Below, one piece after another: positions 27,691-36,184 of a DNA stretch of 64,000 nt (positions within the stretch are counted from its first letter, which is position 1; each line of letters begins with the position of its first letter). The stretch spans positions 1 through 64,000 of the forward strand of contig JAOGIM010000005.1 in assembly GCA_028150825.1 (NCBI GenBank). Reading direction: 5' to 3'. The DNA is from Paracoccaceae bacterium. Its GTDB lineage: Bacteria; Pseudomonadota; Alphaproteobacteria; Rhodobacterales; Rhodobacteraceae. The notes under the pieces were generated by a model. The model saw nothing but the letters and a program-made list of their open reading frames with translations, did not search any database and was not told the DNA's origin. Position numbers and translations under genes: made by a program.

Positions 27691-28383
27691 ATGGGAAATT
27701 CTGTTTTAATCGTTGGTGCTGGTTTCGGTCTGAGCGCCTCCCTTGCAAGATTGTTTTCACGTGAGGGTATGTCGGTTATTTTAGCATCGCGCAATATTGC
27801 AAAACTGGAGCCTATCGCTGCTGAAACGGGCGCTGATCTTCATCAGTGTGACGCAAGCAACATAGAGGACGTGAACCGATTGTTTGCAGGACTTGATAAG
27901 AACGTCGGCACGCCTGATCTTGTGATTTATAATCCGTCAGCCGCCGTCAGAGGTCCAATCCAAGACCTTGATCCAGAGAAGACCAAAGATGCTATAAATA
28001 TTACATGCTACGGTGCATTTCTTGTGGCGCAACAAGCATCAAAAAGGATGTTGGAACTTGGTCATGGAAGCATATTTTTTACAGGGGCGACTGCTGGAGT
28101 AAAGGGGTTCTCCAATTCTTCTGTCTTTGCCATGGGTAAATTTGGGCTTCGAGGTCTTGCACAATCTTTAGCCCGCGAGTTGCACCCAAAAAATATCCAT
28201 ATTGGGCATTTTGTTATTGATGGTGGAATTCGCTCGGCTCACCGGCCCGAGCGACATGGTAATGGCAATGACAATATGTTGGATCCGGATGAGCTGGCCA
28301 AGACATATCTACAGTTTTACCGCCAACACCGCAGTGCTTGGGCATGGGAAGTAGAATTGCGCCCTTGGGTTGAGAGTTTCTAA
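27691..28383 (+). CDS. short-chain dehydrogenase/reductase with Phe at the Tyr position
   Basis: A 230-residue SDR with the Rossmann motif VGAGFGLSASLA near residue 8 and the NPSA equivalent of NNAG at about residue 81. The Lys of the YxxxK motif is K150, but the catalytic Tyr position is F146 (FAMGK). I recall related SDRs that also lack this Tyr, so the enzyme may not be a classical dehydrogenase. A strong AGGAGG (27681-27686) sets the ATG. It is divergent from the alpha/beta hydrolase and 180 bases ahead of the PLP enzyme gene. Confidence 0.83.
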   Translation: MGNSVLIVGAGFGLSASLARLFSREGMSVILASRNIAKLEPIAAETGADLHQCDASNIEDVNRLFAGLDKNVGTPDLVIYNPSAAVRGPIQDLDPEKTKDAINITCYGAFLVAQQASKRMLELGHGSIFFTGATAGVKGFSNSSVFAMGKFGLRGLAQSLARELHPKNIHIGHFVIDGGIRSAHRPERHGNGNDNMLDPDELAKTYLQFYRQHRSAWAWEVELRPWVESF

Positions 28384-28563
28384 GTAAGGATATCAATCAA
28401 AAGTGTGCTAAAATAGCCCTAAATAGGATGGGTCAAGATAAATCCCAACAATTCTAAGTCCGTCTGAGTAACCTTCGGACTCTCGTTCCAGTGTCAGTAT
28501 TGGGTAGACAAAAGTATAAACTTTTTCCTTACTGGTCCAGAATGCCAGTAAAGGAGACTAGCT

Positions 28564-29649
28564 ATGCGCGGAACTGAAAAGTTAAAGCAAAGCATTATTG
28601 AAAATTTTGGAACCCCATGTCCAGTGATTGATCTTGATATTGTTGAAAAAAATATCAAACGTGCGCAAAGGCTATGTGATGAAAAGGGACTTGGGAACCG
28701 ACCGCACATAAAAACCCATAAATCGCCTATCTTGGCAAAAATGCAAATTGCTTCTGGAGCAAAAGGCATAACATGTCAAAAGCTTGGTGAGGCCGAAGTG
28801 ATGGTCGATGCGGGTATCACCGATATAATTATTGCTACGAACATTTTGGGGGCTTCAAGATCAGGTCGTTTAGCTGCGTTGCAAAAGCGTATAGGTTTAA
28901 AAGTTTGTGCCGATAATCCAGTCTCTATAGGGGCCTATTCAGAGGCTGCGCATACGGCTGAGCGTGTGATGGATGTAATGATTGAATGTGATACTGGACA
29001 AAAACGTGCTGGCGTAGAAACGCCTTCAGAGGCCATCGCGCTTGCGCAGATTATCAAAGATGATCCCATGTTAAATTTTGCGGGTTTATTGTTTTACCCT
29101 CCTTGTGATGGTTGGGTTCGAACCCAAGGCTTTTGGAACCAAACCAAAGCAGGGCTGGAAAGTTTAGAGCTGTCGGCTAAGATTGTCTCGACTGGGGGTA
29201 CTCCAAATTTCCAAAATATTGGCCAATTGGATGGAGCGACGGAACATCGGGCTGGAACATGCATCTTTAATGATTTGATGATGATCAATGCAGGGGTTGC
29301 CGGTCTGGAAGACTGTGCTTTTCAAGTGTTTACAAGTGTTGTGAGCCGCGGCGGGTGGAACCGTGGTATCCTCGATGCAGGCTCAAAAACATTGACCTCT
29401 GACCAATTCGGATTGGAAGGGTTTGGAAGGCTTTTAGAGCATCCAAATGCAGTCATCGAGAGATTTGCTGAAGAACATGGATTTTTGAACCTTTCAAAGT
29501 GTCAAAATGAGCCTCAGGTAGGCGACATCGTTAGGGTTATTCCAAATCATGTGTGTGTCGCAGTGAATATGGTTGATCAGCTCATAGCTATACGCGGTGA
29601 TGAAATCGTTGATATCATCCCAGTCACAGCCCGTGGAAAGCTTGTTTAA
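28564..29649 (+). CDS. D-threonine aldolase / D-serine dehydratase-like PLP enzyme
   Basis: A 361-residue fold-type III PLP enzyme (alanine racemase N-terminal barrel plus a D-serine-dehydratase-like C-terminal domain). The PLP Lys is K50 in RPHIKTHK, and PNHVCVAVN near the C terminus supplies the His/Cys metal site of DSD1/D-threonine aldolase enzymes. It would cleave or dehydrate a D-beta-hydroxy amino acid in the cytoplasm. A ribosome site AAGGAGA lies just upstream. Assignment within the family (aldolase, dehydratase or 3-hydroxyaspartate aldolase) is open. Confidence 0.87.
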   Translation: MRGTEKLKQSIIENFGTPCPVIDLDIVEKNIKRAQRLCDEKGLGNRPHIKTHKSPILAKMQIASGAKGITCQKLGEAEVMVDAGITDIIIATNILGASRSGRLAALQKRIGLKVCADNPVSIGAYSEAAHTAERVMDVMIECDTGQKRAGVETPSEAIALAQIIKDDPMLNFAGLLFYPPCDGWVRTQGFWNQTKAGLESLELSAKIVSTGGTPNFQNIGQLDGATEHRAGTCIFNDLMMINAGVAGLEDCAFQVFTSVVSRGGWNRGILDAGSKTLTSDQFGLEGFGRLLEHPNAVIERFAEEHGFLNLSKCQNEPQVGDIVRVIPNHVCVAVNMVDQLIAIRGDEIVDIIPVTARGKLV

Positions 29650-29678
29650 TTTTCAATTCTAAAAGCATGCAATTTGAC

Positions 29679-30407
29679 TTATTTACCAATAAAGAGACGC
29701 TTCATTGATGGCTTTGTAAAGTAAGCTGCTTGTGCAAACCAATTGTACATCTTCGAACGTTTCTCAGTCACAGAATTTTCCGGCTCGGGCGAATGAAACT
29801 CTAAGACATTAAGTGGTAATTTTCCGAAGCTGTCGACATCTTCGATTATTTTTGAAAAATCAGTTAAGTATTTAGCACTTACATCTTCTGCAAAAGCGTC
29901 TGTCAAGAGCCAGTATTCATTGCTTTTCAAGCTGTTCTTTAAAAGCCGGTGGACTAATATTACGGCTTCACCAGCAATTTCTTCAAATTGGCGAATTTTT
30001 TTGATCGCAAACTCGCCTTTATGTGCGACTATCTTTAACCTCAAATTCTTTGATTGGAGGCACGGATCGCATCCGCAAGCTTGCACAAATACAAGCTCAG
30101 AGGCTTTTTCTTTGAAGGCTTGGTTTGCATGTTCCATTGCAGCGATAATAGCGTCTGCCTTAGATACATTGCCGTCGCCCTCACAGAAAAAAAATGCTGC
30201 ATCACCCTCAAGTTTATTCAAGCTCATGACTGGCTCTATTTGGTCTATCACGGCTTCTAGTAAAGCTGAAATTATTGTTTCGGCATGTGCTTCAAACATA
30301 TCGGCGATTTTGCCGCCAATGACTGGCTTTTTTCGAAGGTTATGCAACTTGATAAAATCAGTATAACCGCTAATGTCAGCAATGAGCAAGTAACCTTCGT
30401 GAGACAT
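29679..30407 (-). CDS. DUF2652 / nucleotidyl-cyclase-fold protein
   Basis: A 242-residue protein whose first half resembles class III adenylate cyclase catalytic folds, as in DUF2652 proteins. ADISGYTDFIK near residue 9 and LEGDAAFFF near residue 66 supply the two metal Asp positions, but I cannot find confident base-selecting and transition-state residues, so cyclase activity is doubtful. A Cys-containing segment, ACGCDPCLQSKNL, sits in the middle and could bind metal. It converges on the PLP enzyme gene and is otherwise alone. Confidence 0.68.
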   Translation of the reverse strand: MSHEGYLLIADISGYTDFIKLHNLRKKPVIGGKIADMFEAHAETIISALLEAVIDQIEPVMSLNKLEGDAAFFFCEGDGNVSKADAIIAAMEHANQAFKEKASELVFVQACGCDPCLQSKNLRLKIVAHKGEFAIKKIRQFEEIAGEAVILVHRLLKNSLKSNEYWLLTDAFAEDVSAKYLTDFSKIIEDVDSFGKLPLNVLEFHSPEPENSVTEKRSKMYNWFAQAAYFTKPSMKRLFIGK

Positions 30408-30722
30408 CTATCACCTTTTTTCAATAACATTGAAGTTTTGTATAACACCCAATACGCCAAAAAACATCGTGGTCAAATTTTTTGTTAGATACAATTCCAC
30501 TTTTTCTCAAGGTGGTAGTGTATAAAAGACTTATTTAGCGAATTTGAAATTGAAGATAGCTGTATTTTATTTACTATAGATATTTTAAAAAGTAACTTTT
30601 GCCGTCTGTATTGGATAAACTTATTATTGATATGGCATTTGTTAATCGCGTTTAAGCAAAAAACCTTTTTGGTCGATGTCGGAATAGTTATGTTAACGCA
30701 CCAAGGAAGAAGGGGGCCAGAT

Positions 30723-31667
30723 ATGCCTGATTATAATCAACCTTTAAGTGGGAATGAGATGATCCGCACCGGTGGGTCCGCAACGTTCATGAGATTGCCA
30801 TCTCAAGATACAGCAGAAGGTTTAGATGCATGTTTTGTTGGAATACCAATGGATATTGGGACCTCTAATCGTCCAGGAACAAGGTTGGGCCCACGTCAAA
30901 TTCGAGATGAAAGCCGGATGCTAAGGCCGTTTAATATGGCAACTGGGGCTGCGCCTTTTGCACAGATGCATGTAGCGGATATTGGGGACGTTCCAATCAA
31001 TACCTTTGATTTGAAAAAATCGGTAGATATCATTACTGATTATTATAACAAACTGTTGTCGCATGAAGCTATTCCGTTGACTCTTGGTGGAGATCATACG
31101 CTGACTTGGCCAATTTTGTGTGCAATGCGCAATAAATATGGGCCTGTAGCTTTGATACATGTCGATGCGCATGCAGACACCAATGATGAAATGTTTGGTG
31201 AAAAGATTGCGCATGGCTGTCCTTTTCGGCGCGCATGGGATGATGAATGTCTCAATAATGAGAAAGTATTCCAGATAGGTCTTCGCGGAACTGGCTACAG
31301 CACTGAAGATTTTGATTGGGCGCGACAGCAAGGGTGGACAGTTATTTCTGCAGAAGAGTGTTGGTACAAATCTCTTACGCCTTTGATGCAAGACATACGC
31401 GCTCAGATTGGAAATACACCGGTTTATTTGACCTTTGATATAGATAGCCTTGATCCCGCTTATGCACCTGGGACAGGAACGGTCGAGGTTGGTGGGCTAA
31501 CCTCAATACAAGGACTTGAGATTATTCGTGGCATGTCTGGCCTAAATCTAGTTGGGTGTGATTTGGTGGAAGTGTCTCCACCCTATGATACGACCGGCAA
31601 TACCGCGCTTATAGGCGCAAATTTTCTGTATGAGATGCTATGCACCTTGCCACAATGTCAGTCATAA
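30723..31667 (+). CDS. ureohydrolase (agmatinase/guanidinobutyrase family)
   Basis: A 314-residue binuclear manganese enzyme that removes urea from a guanidino compound. Metal motifs are GGDHTLTW (H125), HVDAHADTND (D148, H150, D152) and TFDIDSLDPAYAPGTG. The sequence fits agmatinase-like enzymes; guanidinobutyrate or another guanidino acid is as likely as agmatine. The ATG at 30723 gives the usual N terminus and has a purine-rich AAGGAAGAAGG site; an extension to 30627 looks untranslated. A convergent IclR regulator follows 15 bases downstream. Confidence 0.87.
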   Translation: MPDYNQPLSGNEMIRTGGSATFMRLPSQDTAEGLDACFVGIPMDIGTSNRPGTRLGPRQIRDESRMLRPFNMATGAAPFAQMHVADIGDVPINTFDLKKSVDIITDYYNKLLSHEAIPLTLGGDHTLTWPILCAMRNKYGPVALIHVDAHADTNDEMFGEKIAHGCPFRRAWDDECLNNEKVFQIGLRGTGYSTEDFDWARQQGWTVISAEECWYKSLTPLMQDIRAQIGNTPVYLTFDIDSLDPAYAPGTGTVEVGGLTSIQGLEIIRGMSGLNLVGCDLVEVSPPYDTTGNTALIGANFLYEMLCTLPQCQS

Positions 31668-31682
31668 AGCGCGTAGATGTGT

Positions 31683-32444
31683 CTAATTAAAAATCGCAGT
31701 TTGTAATAGCTTTGCGCCTTTTAGCAAGCTAGGAAGTCGATCTTTTGCCTGCGTGACGGACATCCTTTGTGACGGACCATGTGTAGCTAGTGCGGCGACA
31801 AAATTCCCTTGTGTGTCCAATACAGGGACCGCTATTGCGATCATGCCTACCATGAATTCTTCCTTGTCGATTGCAAACCCAAGCTTTTGACATTCCTTGA
31901 TGTCGGCCATGAGAGCCTTAGGCGTGATGCGTGTTTGATCGGTGTATTGATCCAAACGCATACTATCTACCAGCGTTTGGCATTCTTTCTTTCGCAAGCT
32001 GGAAAGAAAAACCTTCCCACTAGCGGTACAATGGAAGGGTACAGAAGATCCTATGGGCAATTGGATGCGAAACGCCCAATTGGTTTCGACGCGATCTAGG
32101 TAGTTCATACCATTAACTCCGGATACCACAAAGTTAACAGTTTCGCTGGTTTCTTCGGCGACGCGCTGCAATATTTGGTGACGGATTATATGGCTTTGTG
32201 AGGCGTTCAGAATACCTGCCGCCATATTTCTGAGACGGCGACTTGGCCTTAGCTTTTTACCGCCTGGATCACGGATTAAAAATCCTTCGCTTTCCAGAGT
32301 GGAAACAAGCCTATGCATCGTTTGTTTTGGTAGCCCAATAGATTGGTTCAACTGAGTTGCACTTAGTGCTTCATTTGCGCTCGAGAGTGTTTCCAGAATA
32401 AGCAAAGTTCTGAGGTTCGTAGGAATACGGCTGTCTTCTGACAT
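31683..32444 (-). CDS. IclR family transcriptional regulator
   Basis: A 253-residue regulator with an N-terminal winged helix (roughly 10-70, LNQSIGLPKQTMHRLVSTL) and a C-terminal effector domain (VPFHCTASGKVFLSSL, then GMIAIAVPV). IclR proteins usually control aromatic or carboxylic acid catabolism. It is divergent from the second GMC oxidoreductase, the likely target, and convergent with the ureohydrolase. A GTG at 32471 would add nine residues. The intergenic space to the GMC gene is short (about 90 bases), so the operator should lie there. Confidence 0.87.
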   Translation of the reverse strand: MSEDSRIPTNLRTLLILETLSSANEALSATQLNQSIGLPKQTMHRLVSTLESEGFLIRDPGGKKLRPSRRLRNMAAGILNASQSHIIRHQILQRVAEETSETVNFVVSGVNGMNYLDRVETNWAFRIQLPIGSSVPFHCTASGKVFLSSLRKKECQTLVDSMRLDQYTDQTRITPKALMADIKECQKLGFAIDKEEFMVGMIAIAVPVLDTQGNFVAALATHGPSQRMSVTQAKDRLPSLLKGAKLLQTAIFN

Positions 32445-32536
32445 TTTAACTTGCACTCTCGTTTGAATCACCCTTTAACTCTTTATAGCAATAAACGAGA
32501 ACAAAAGTCTCATTTTTTGATTATTGGGAGAAATTT

Positions 32537-34138
32537 TTGGAATTTGACTTCGTAGTGGTGGGCGCTGGGTCAGCGGGTTGTGCAATAGCGAGCCGTTTGT
32601 CTGAGAATGGCCGCTACACTGTTGCGTTGTTGGAGGCTGGTGGGAAAGACGTAAGTCCCTGGATACACATACCTGTTGGTTATTTTAAGACCATGGGGCA
32701 CAAGTCGATGGACTGGAACTATCAAACGGAACCTGACAAAGGTCTAAATGGACGTTCTCTCTCTTGGCCCCGTGGTCGCGTTTTGGGTGGGTCAAGCTCG
32801 ATAAACGGACTTTTATACGTTCGCGGACAGCCACAAGATTTTGATCATTGGCGGCAACTTGGGAATGTGGGTTGGTCCTGGGATGATGTGTTGCCTTATT
32901 TTAAGCGATCAGAAAGCTGGCAAGGGGATACTCCAATAGATCCGGCGAGAGGCCTCACTGGACCTCTAAAGGTTTCCCCGACGCGGCTCAGTCGAGAAAT
33001 CGTAGATAAGTGGGTCGATTCTGCCATTGCGGCCGGGTATCCGCGTTGTTCGGACTATAACGGTTGTCATCAAGAAGGTGTAGGTTATTTTCAGCTTACA
33101 TCGCATCAAGGGCGCCGATGGTCGAGTGCTGTTGCCTACCTAAAGCCGGCTCGACATCGGGCAAATCTGAAGATTATAACCCATGCTCAAGCTGAGCGAT
33201 TAATTCTAAAAGACGGACGTACAGTTGCCGTACGGGCCAACATCAAAGGTAAAACAACTGATGTTTACGCAAAATGTGAAGTAATTTTATCTGCTGGATC
33301 TATTGGGTCACCGCAAATATTAATGTTATCTGGGATCGGTGATGCCTCTGAAATCCGCGATACCGGTGTGAAGCCTCTTCACGATCTTCCCGGAGTTGGT
33401 AAGAATTTGCAAGATCACCTACAGGCGCGACCTATTTTTAAGACTGATCTACCAACCATTAACATTGAAACAAACAATATATTCAAACAAGCTCTTATTG
33501 CATTGGAATATATGGCCAAACGTACTGGGCCAATGACAATGGCGGCAAGTCTAGGTACAGCATTTTTGAAAACTGACTCTACTCTGGAAACCCCCGATAT
33601 TCAGTTTCATATACAACCCTTCAGCGCCACTGTGCCAAGTGACGGCCCGCATAAATTTTCTGCGTTCACGGCCTCTGTTTTACAACTTCGCCCGGAGAGT
33701 ACAGGGGAAATAAAGTTAAATACTAATAATTGGCGGGATGCACCTGCTATTCATCCAAACTATTTGGCAACGGCTCTTGATCAAAACACAATTGTGAAAG
33801 GTATTCAGGTTGCCCGTCAGATTGCTCAATTTGAACCATTGAAATCTCATATTTTCGAAGAGTACACACCTGGCCGAGAAATTGCCTATGACGATAATGT
33901 AGGCACTTTGGAATGGGCCCGTAATACTAGCGTTACAATCTATCATCCCACAGGTACTTGTAAAATGGGATCTGATAAAATGGCGGTTGTTGATGAGCGT
34001 TTGCGAGTGCATGGCATCAGTGGATTGCGAGTCGCAGATTGTTCCATCATGCCTAAAATCACGTCAGGCAATACCAATGCTCCTGCGATCATGATTGGAG
34101 AAAAAGTGTCTGATATGATCCTTGAGGATGCAGCGTGA
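32537..34138 (+). CDS. GMC family FAD oxidoreductase
   Basis: A 533-residue flavin-dependent alcohol oxidoreductase. FVVVGAGSAGCAIASRL opens the protein, GGSSSINGLLYVRG is the GMC signature, and YHPTGTCKMG and SGNTNAPAIMIGEK carry the active-site His and the C-terminal FAD contact. The start is TTG at 32537 with GGGAG six bases upstream. It is paralogous to the GMC enzyme at 22435-24087 but in another context: divergent from an IclR regulator and followed by a TerC-like gene 25 bases downstream. The alcohol substrate is unknown. Confidence 0.9.
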   Translation: MEFDFVVVGAGSAGCAIASRLSENGRYTVALLEAGGKDVSPWIHIPVGYFKTMGHKSMDWNYQTEPDKGLNGRSLSWPRGRVLGGSSSINGLLYVRGQPQDFDHWRQLGNVGWSWDDVLPYFKRSESWQGDTPIDPARGLTGPLKVSPTRLSREIVDKWVDSAIAAGYPRCSDYNGCHQEGVGYFQLTSHQGRRWSSAVAYLKPARHRANLKIITHAQAERLILKDGRTVAVRANIKGKTTDVYAKCEVILSAGSIGSPQILMLSGIGDASEIRDTGVKPLHDLPGVGKNLQDHLQARPIFKTDLPTINIETNNIFKQALIALEYMAKRTGPMTMAASLGTAFLKTDSTLETPDIQFHIQPFSATVPSDGPHKFSAFTASVLQLRPESTGEIKLNTNNWRDAPAIHPNYLATALDQNTIVKGIQVARQIAQFEPLKSHIFEEYTPGREIAYDDNVGTLEWARNTSVTIYHPTGTCKMGSDKMAVVDERLRVHGISGLRVADCSIMPKITSGNTNAPAIMIGEKVSDMILEDAA

Positions 34139-34163
34139 TGATTGAAAATACTAGGGATTAAAT

Positions 34164-34832
34164 ATGATTGAAACAGCTGTAGATTTTACCCAGATTATTA
34201 TTGCAGATTTGATTTTGTCGGGTGATAATGCACTGATTATTGGTATGGCTGCTGCGGGCCTCGCCCCTGAGTTGCGCCAAAAAGCAATCATATATGGCAT
34301 GGCTATCGCAGCTCTCTTGCGAATTGTCTTTGCAATTGTAGCAACCAAACTTTTAGGTGTGCCTGGGTTATTGTTTTGTGGGTCTTTACTTTTGTTCTGG
34401 GTTTGTTGGAGGCTTTTTCAAGAAATTCGTGAGGGCTCTCAAGTAGAAAACCAGCAATTAGTAGGATCTGGCGTTAGACTTGAAAATGAACCAGAAAAAA
34501 AATCTAAGCGGACACTAGGAGCCGCTTTGATCTCTATCACTATCGCCGATGTTTCCATGTCGCTTGATAATGTTCTCGCCGTTGCAGCGATTGCGGATGG
34601 CGATACTAAAATGCTCGTTTTTGGCCTAGCTTTGGCAATTTTACTCATGGCTTTTGCCGCGACTTTCATAATGAAGTTGTTGACCAGCTATCCTTGGATT
34701 TCCTGGTTGGGTCTGGTTGTGTTAATCTATGTTGCATCCGAGATGCTCTTAAGGGGAGTTTTTGATGTCAATTATGGGATCGGCCCAATGCTGGGGCTGG
34801 TTGAGGGTTGGCACATTGGTAAGGGCCATTAA
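34164..34832 (+). CDS. TerC/YjbE-like integral membrane protein
   Basis: A 222-residue TerC-family membrane protein with about six helices. The paired acidic motifs LILSGDNALI (helix 1) and MSLDNVLAVAAIA mark the internal repeat and probable metal pathway. A charged loop (about 95-118) splits the halves. Some TerC relatives export manganese; others are linked to tellurite resistance. It follows the GMC gene by 25 bases and may be co-transcribed, though a shared role is not obvious. Confidence 0.85.
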   Translation: MIETAVDFTQIIIADLILSGDNALIIGMAAAGLAPELRQKAIIYGMAIAALLRIVFAIVATKLLGVPGLLFCGSLLLFWVCWRLFQEIREGSQVENQQLVGSGVRLENEPEKKSKRTLGAALISITIADVSMSLDNVLAVAAIADGDTKMLVFGLALAILLMAFAATFIMKLLTSYPWISWLGLVVLIYVASEMLLRGVFDVNYGIGPMLGLVEGWHIGKGH

Positions 34833-34947
34833 GGCTAAATGCATTTGACTCTTTAAGGGGGGCAAAAAAGAGAAAATCCTTCGGTTGTGCCTTCGGCGTT
34901 GGGTTTTTAGTGAATTAAGAGGGCATAACACAAGGGAGATAAATATA

Positions 34948-36054
34948 ATGTTTGACCTTAAAAATCTTAAAATTGGCGCTGCTGCAATTAGTGTTAGCGC
35001 CGCTATGATAGCGTCGGCTAGTTTTGCTGACACTGTTATTCGTGTTCAGTCGGTGCTTGCGAACTCTTCAGACGAAGTACGAATGGTTGAAAGCTTTGCC
35101 GCAGACGTTGCAGAACTAACAGGTGGCTCGTTGACAATTGAAATTTTGCCAGCGGGTGCCGTTGTTGGACCACGCGACATTATCGACGCTGTTGATGCGG
35201 GCCTTGTCGAAGGTGGCTTTGCTTGGACACACTACTGGGGTGGTAAACACCCAGCAGCAAACTTATTTGGCGCTCCGATTGCTGGTGCGGGTGTCGGCCT
35301 AGACAACATCGCTTTCCTGTCGTGGTTCCAGTATGGTGGTGGCCAAGAACTTTACGACCGTCTATGGGACGAAATGGGAGTCAACGTAAAAGGCTTTATG
35401 CTTCAGCCAGTTGGCCCAGAAGCCTTGGGTTGGTTCCCAGAGCCGATCGCCTCAATGGATGACTTCCGTAAACTACGCTTCCGTGCCCCTCCCGGAATGG
35501 TTGGAGCTGCATACAACGAAATTGGTGTCGCGGCGGTTGCTATGGGTGGTGGAGACATCCTCCCCGCCCTTGAAAAAGGTACGATTGATGCTGCAGAGTG
35601 GTGCTGCCCTAAGCCTGACTCAGTCTTTGGCTTTCAAAAAGTACTTAAGCACTACTATCTGCAAGGTTTGCACCAGGTTGTTGTGAACGCTGACCTATAC
35701 GTCAATGGCGATGTATACGCAGGCCTATCGGCGATTGAAAAGAAAGCCTTGGAAGTTGCAGCAAATGCATCCTTGTCCAAGTCACTATCTTACCGCATCT
35801 ATGAAAACGGCAAAGCTCTTAAAGATTTGACAGAGAACCATGGCGTTATCCTGGAAGATACACCTGCAGACTACTTCACAGAATACATGGCTGCGGCAAA
35901 AAAGCTTCTTAAAGCAGCAGCTGATGATAATGAATTCTTCGCAGAAGTATGGCAGTCACAACAAGATTTTGCTGACATTGCAGTTCCATTCTGGGCTGGT
36001 GCGCAGGCGTCAAACGCTAGTTTGGGTAAAGCCCACGCAGACACTTTGAAGTAA
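34948..36054 (+). CDS. TRAP transporter substrate-binding protein (DctP family)
   Basis: A 368-residue periplasmic binding protein with a signal peptide ending near ASASFA-DT. The DctP fold shows the ligand-Arg region KLRFRAPPG, then GGGDILPALEKGTIDAAEW; the Trp after AAE is typical of the 2-oxoacid-binding (TakP-like) branch, so a carboxylate is likely. GGGAGA at 34934-34939 sets the ATG at 34948. A terminator hairpin separates it from the fused permease gene, as expected when binding protein is needed in excess. Confidence 0.88.
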   Translation: MFDLKNLKIGAAAISVSAAMIASASFADTVIRVQSVLANSSDEVRMVESFAADVAELTGGSLTIEILPAGAVVGPRDIIDAVDAGLVEGGFAWTHYWGGKHPAANLFGAPIAGAGVGLDNIAFLSWFQYGGGQELYDRLWDEMGVNVKGFMLQPVGPEALGWFPEPIASMDDFRKLRFRAPPGMVGAAYNEIGVAAVAMGGGDILPALEKGTIDAAEWCCPKPDSVFGFQKVLKHYYLQGLHQVVVNADLYVNGDVYAGLSAIEKKALEVAANASLSKSLSYRIYENGKALKDLTENHGVILEDTPADYFTEYMAAAKKLLKAAADDNEFFAEVWQSQQDFADIAVPFWAGAQASNASLGKAHADTLK

Positions 36055-36067
36055 TGTGTCGATAATA

Positions 36068-36108
36068 ATGATTGGGGCTTTTCAAGGCCCCAATCATCGT
36101 CTTTTTTT
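36068..36108 (+). terminator. intercistronic terminator/attenuator in TRAP operon
   Basis: A perfect 11-bp inverted repeat ATGATTGGGGC/GCCCCAATCAT (36068-36078 and 36087-36097) with an 8-base loop is followed by CGTC and seven T residues. It lies between the TRAP binding protein and the permease gene and would let only part of the transcripts continue. Confidence 0.85.
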
Positions 36109-36184
36109 GGCAAGAGTATTAAACTTTTTCCAAAAAAAGAACGCTCCATTTTAATAGAAAGAGCACAGAAAGGGAGAACGGGTT

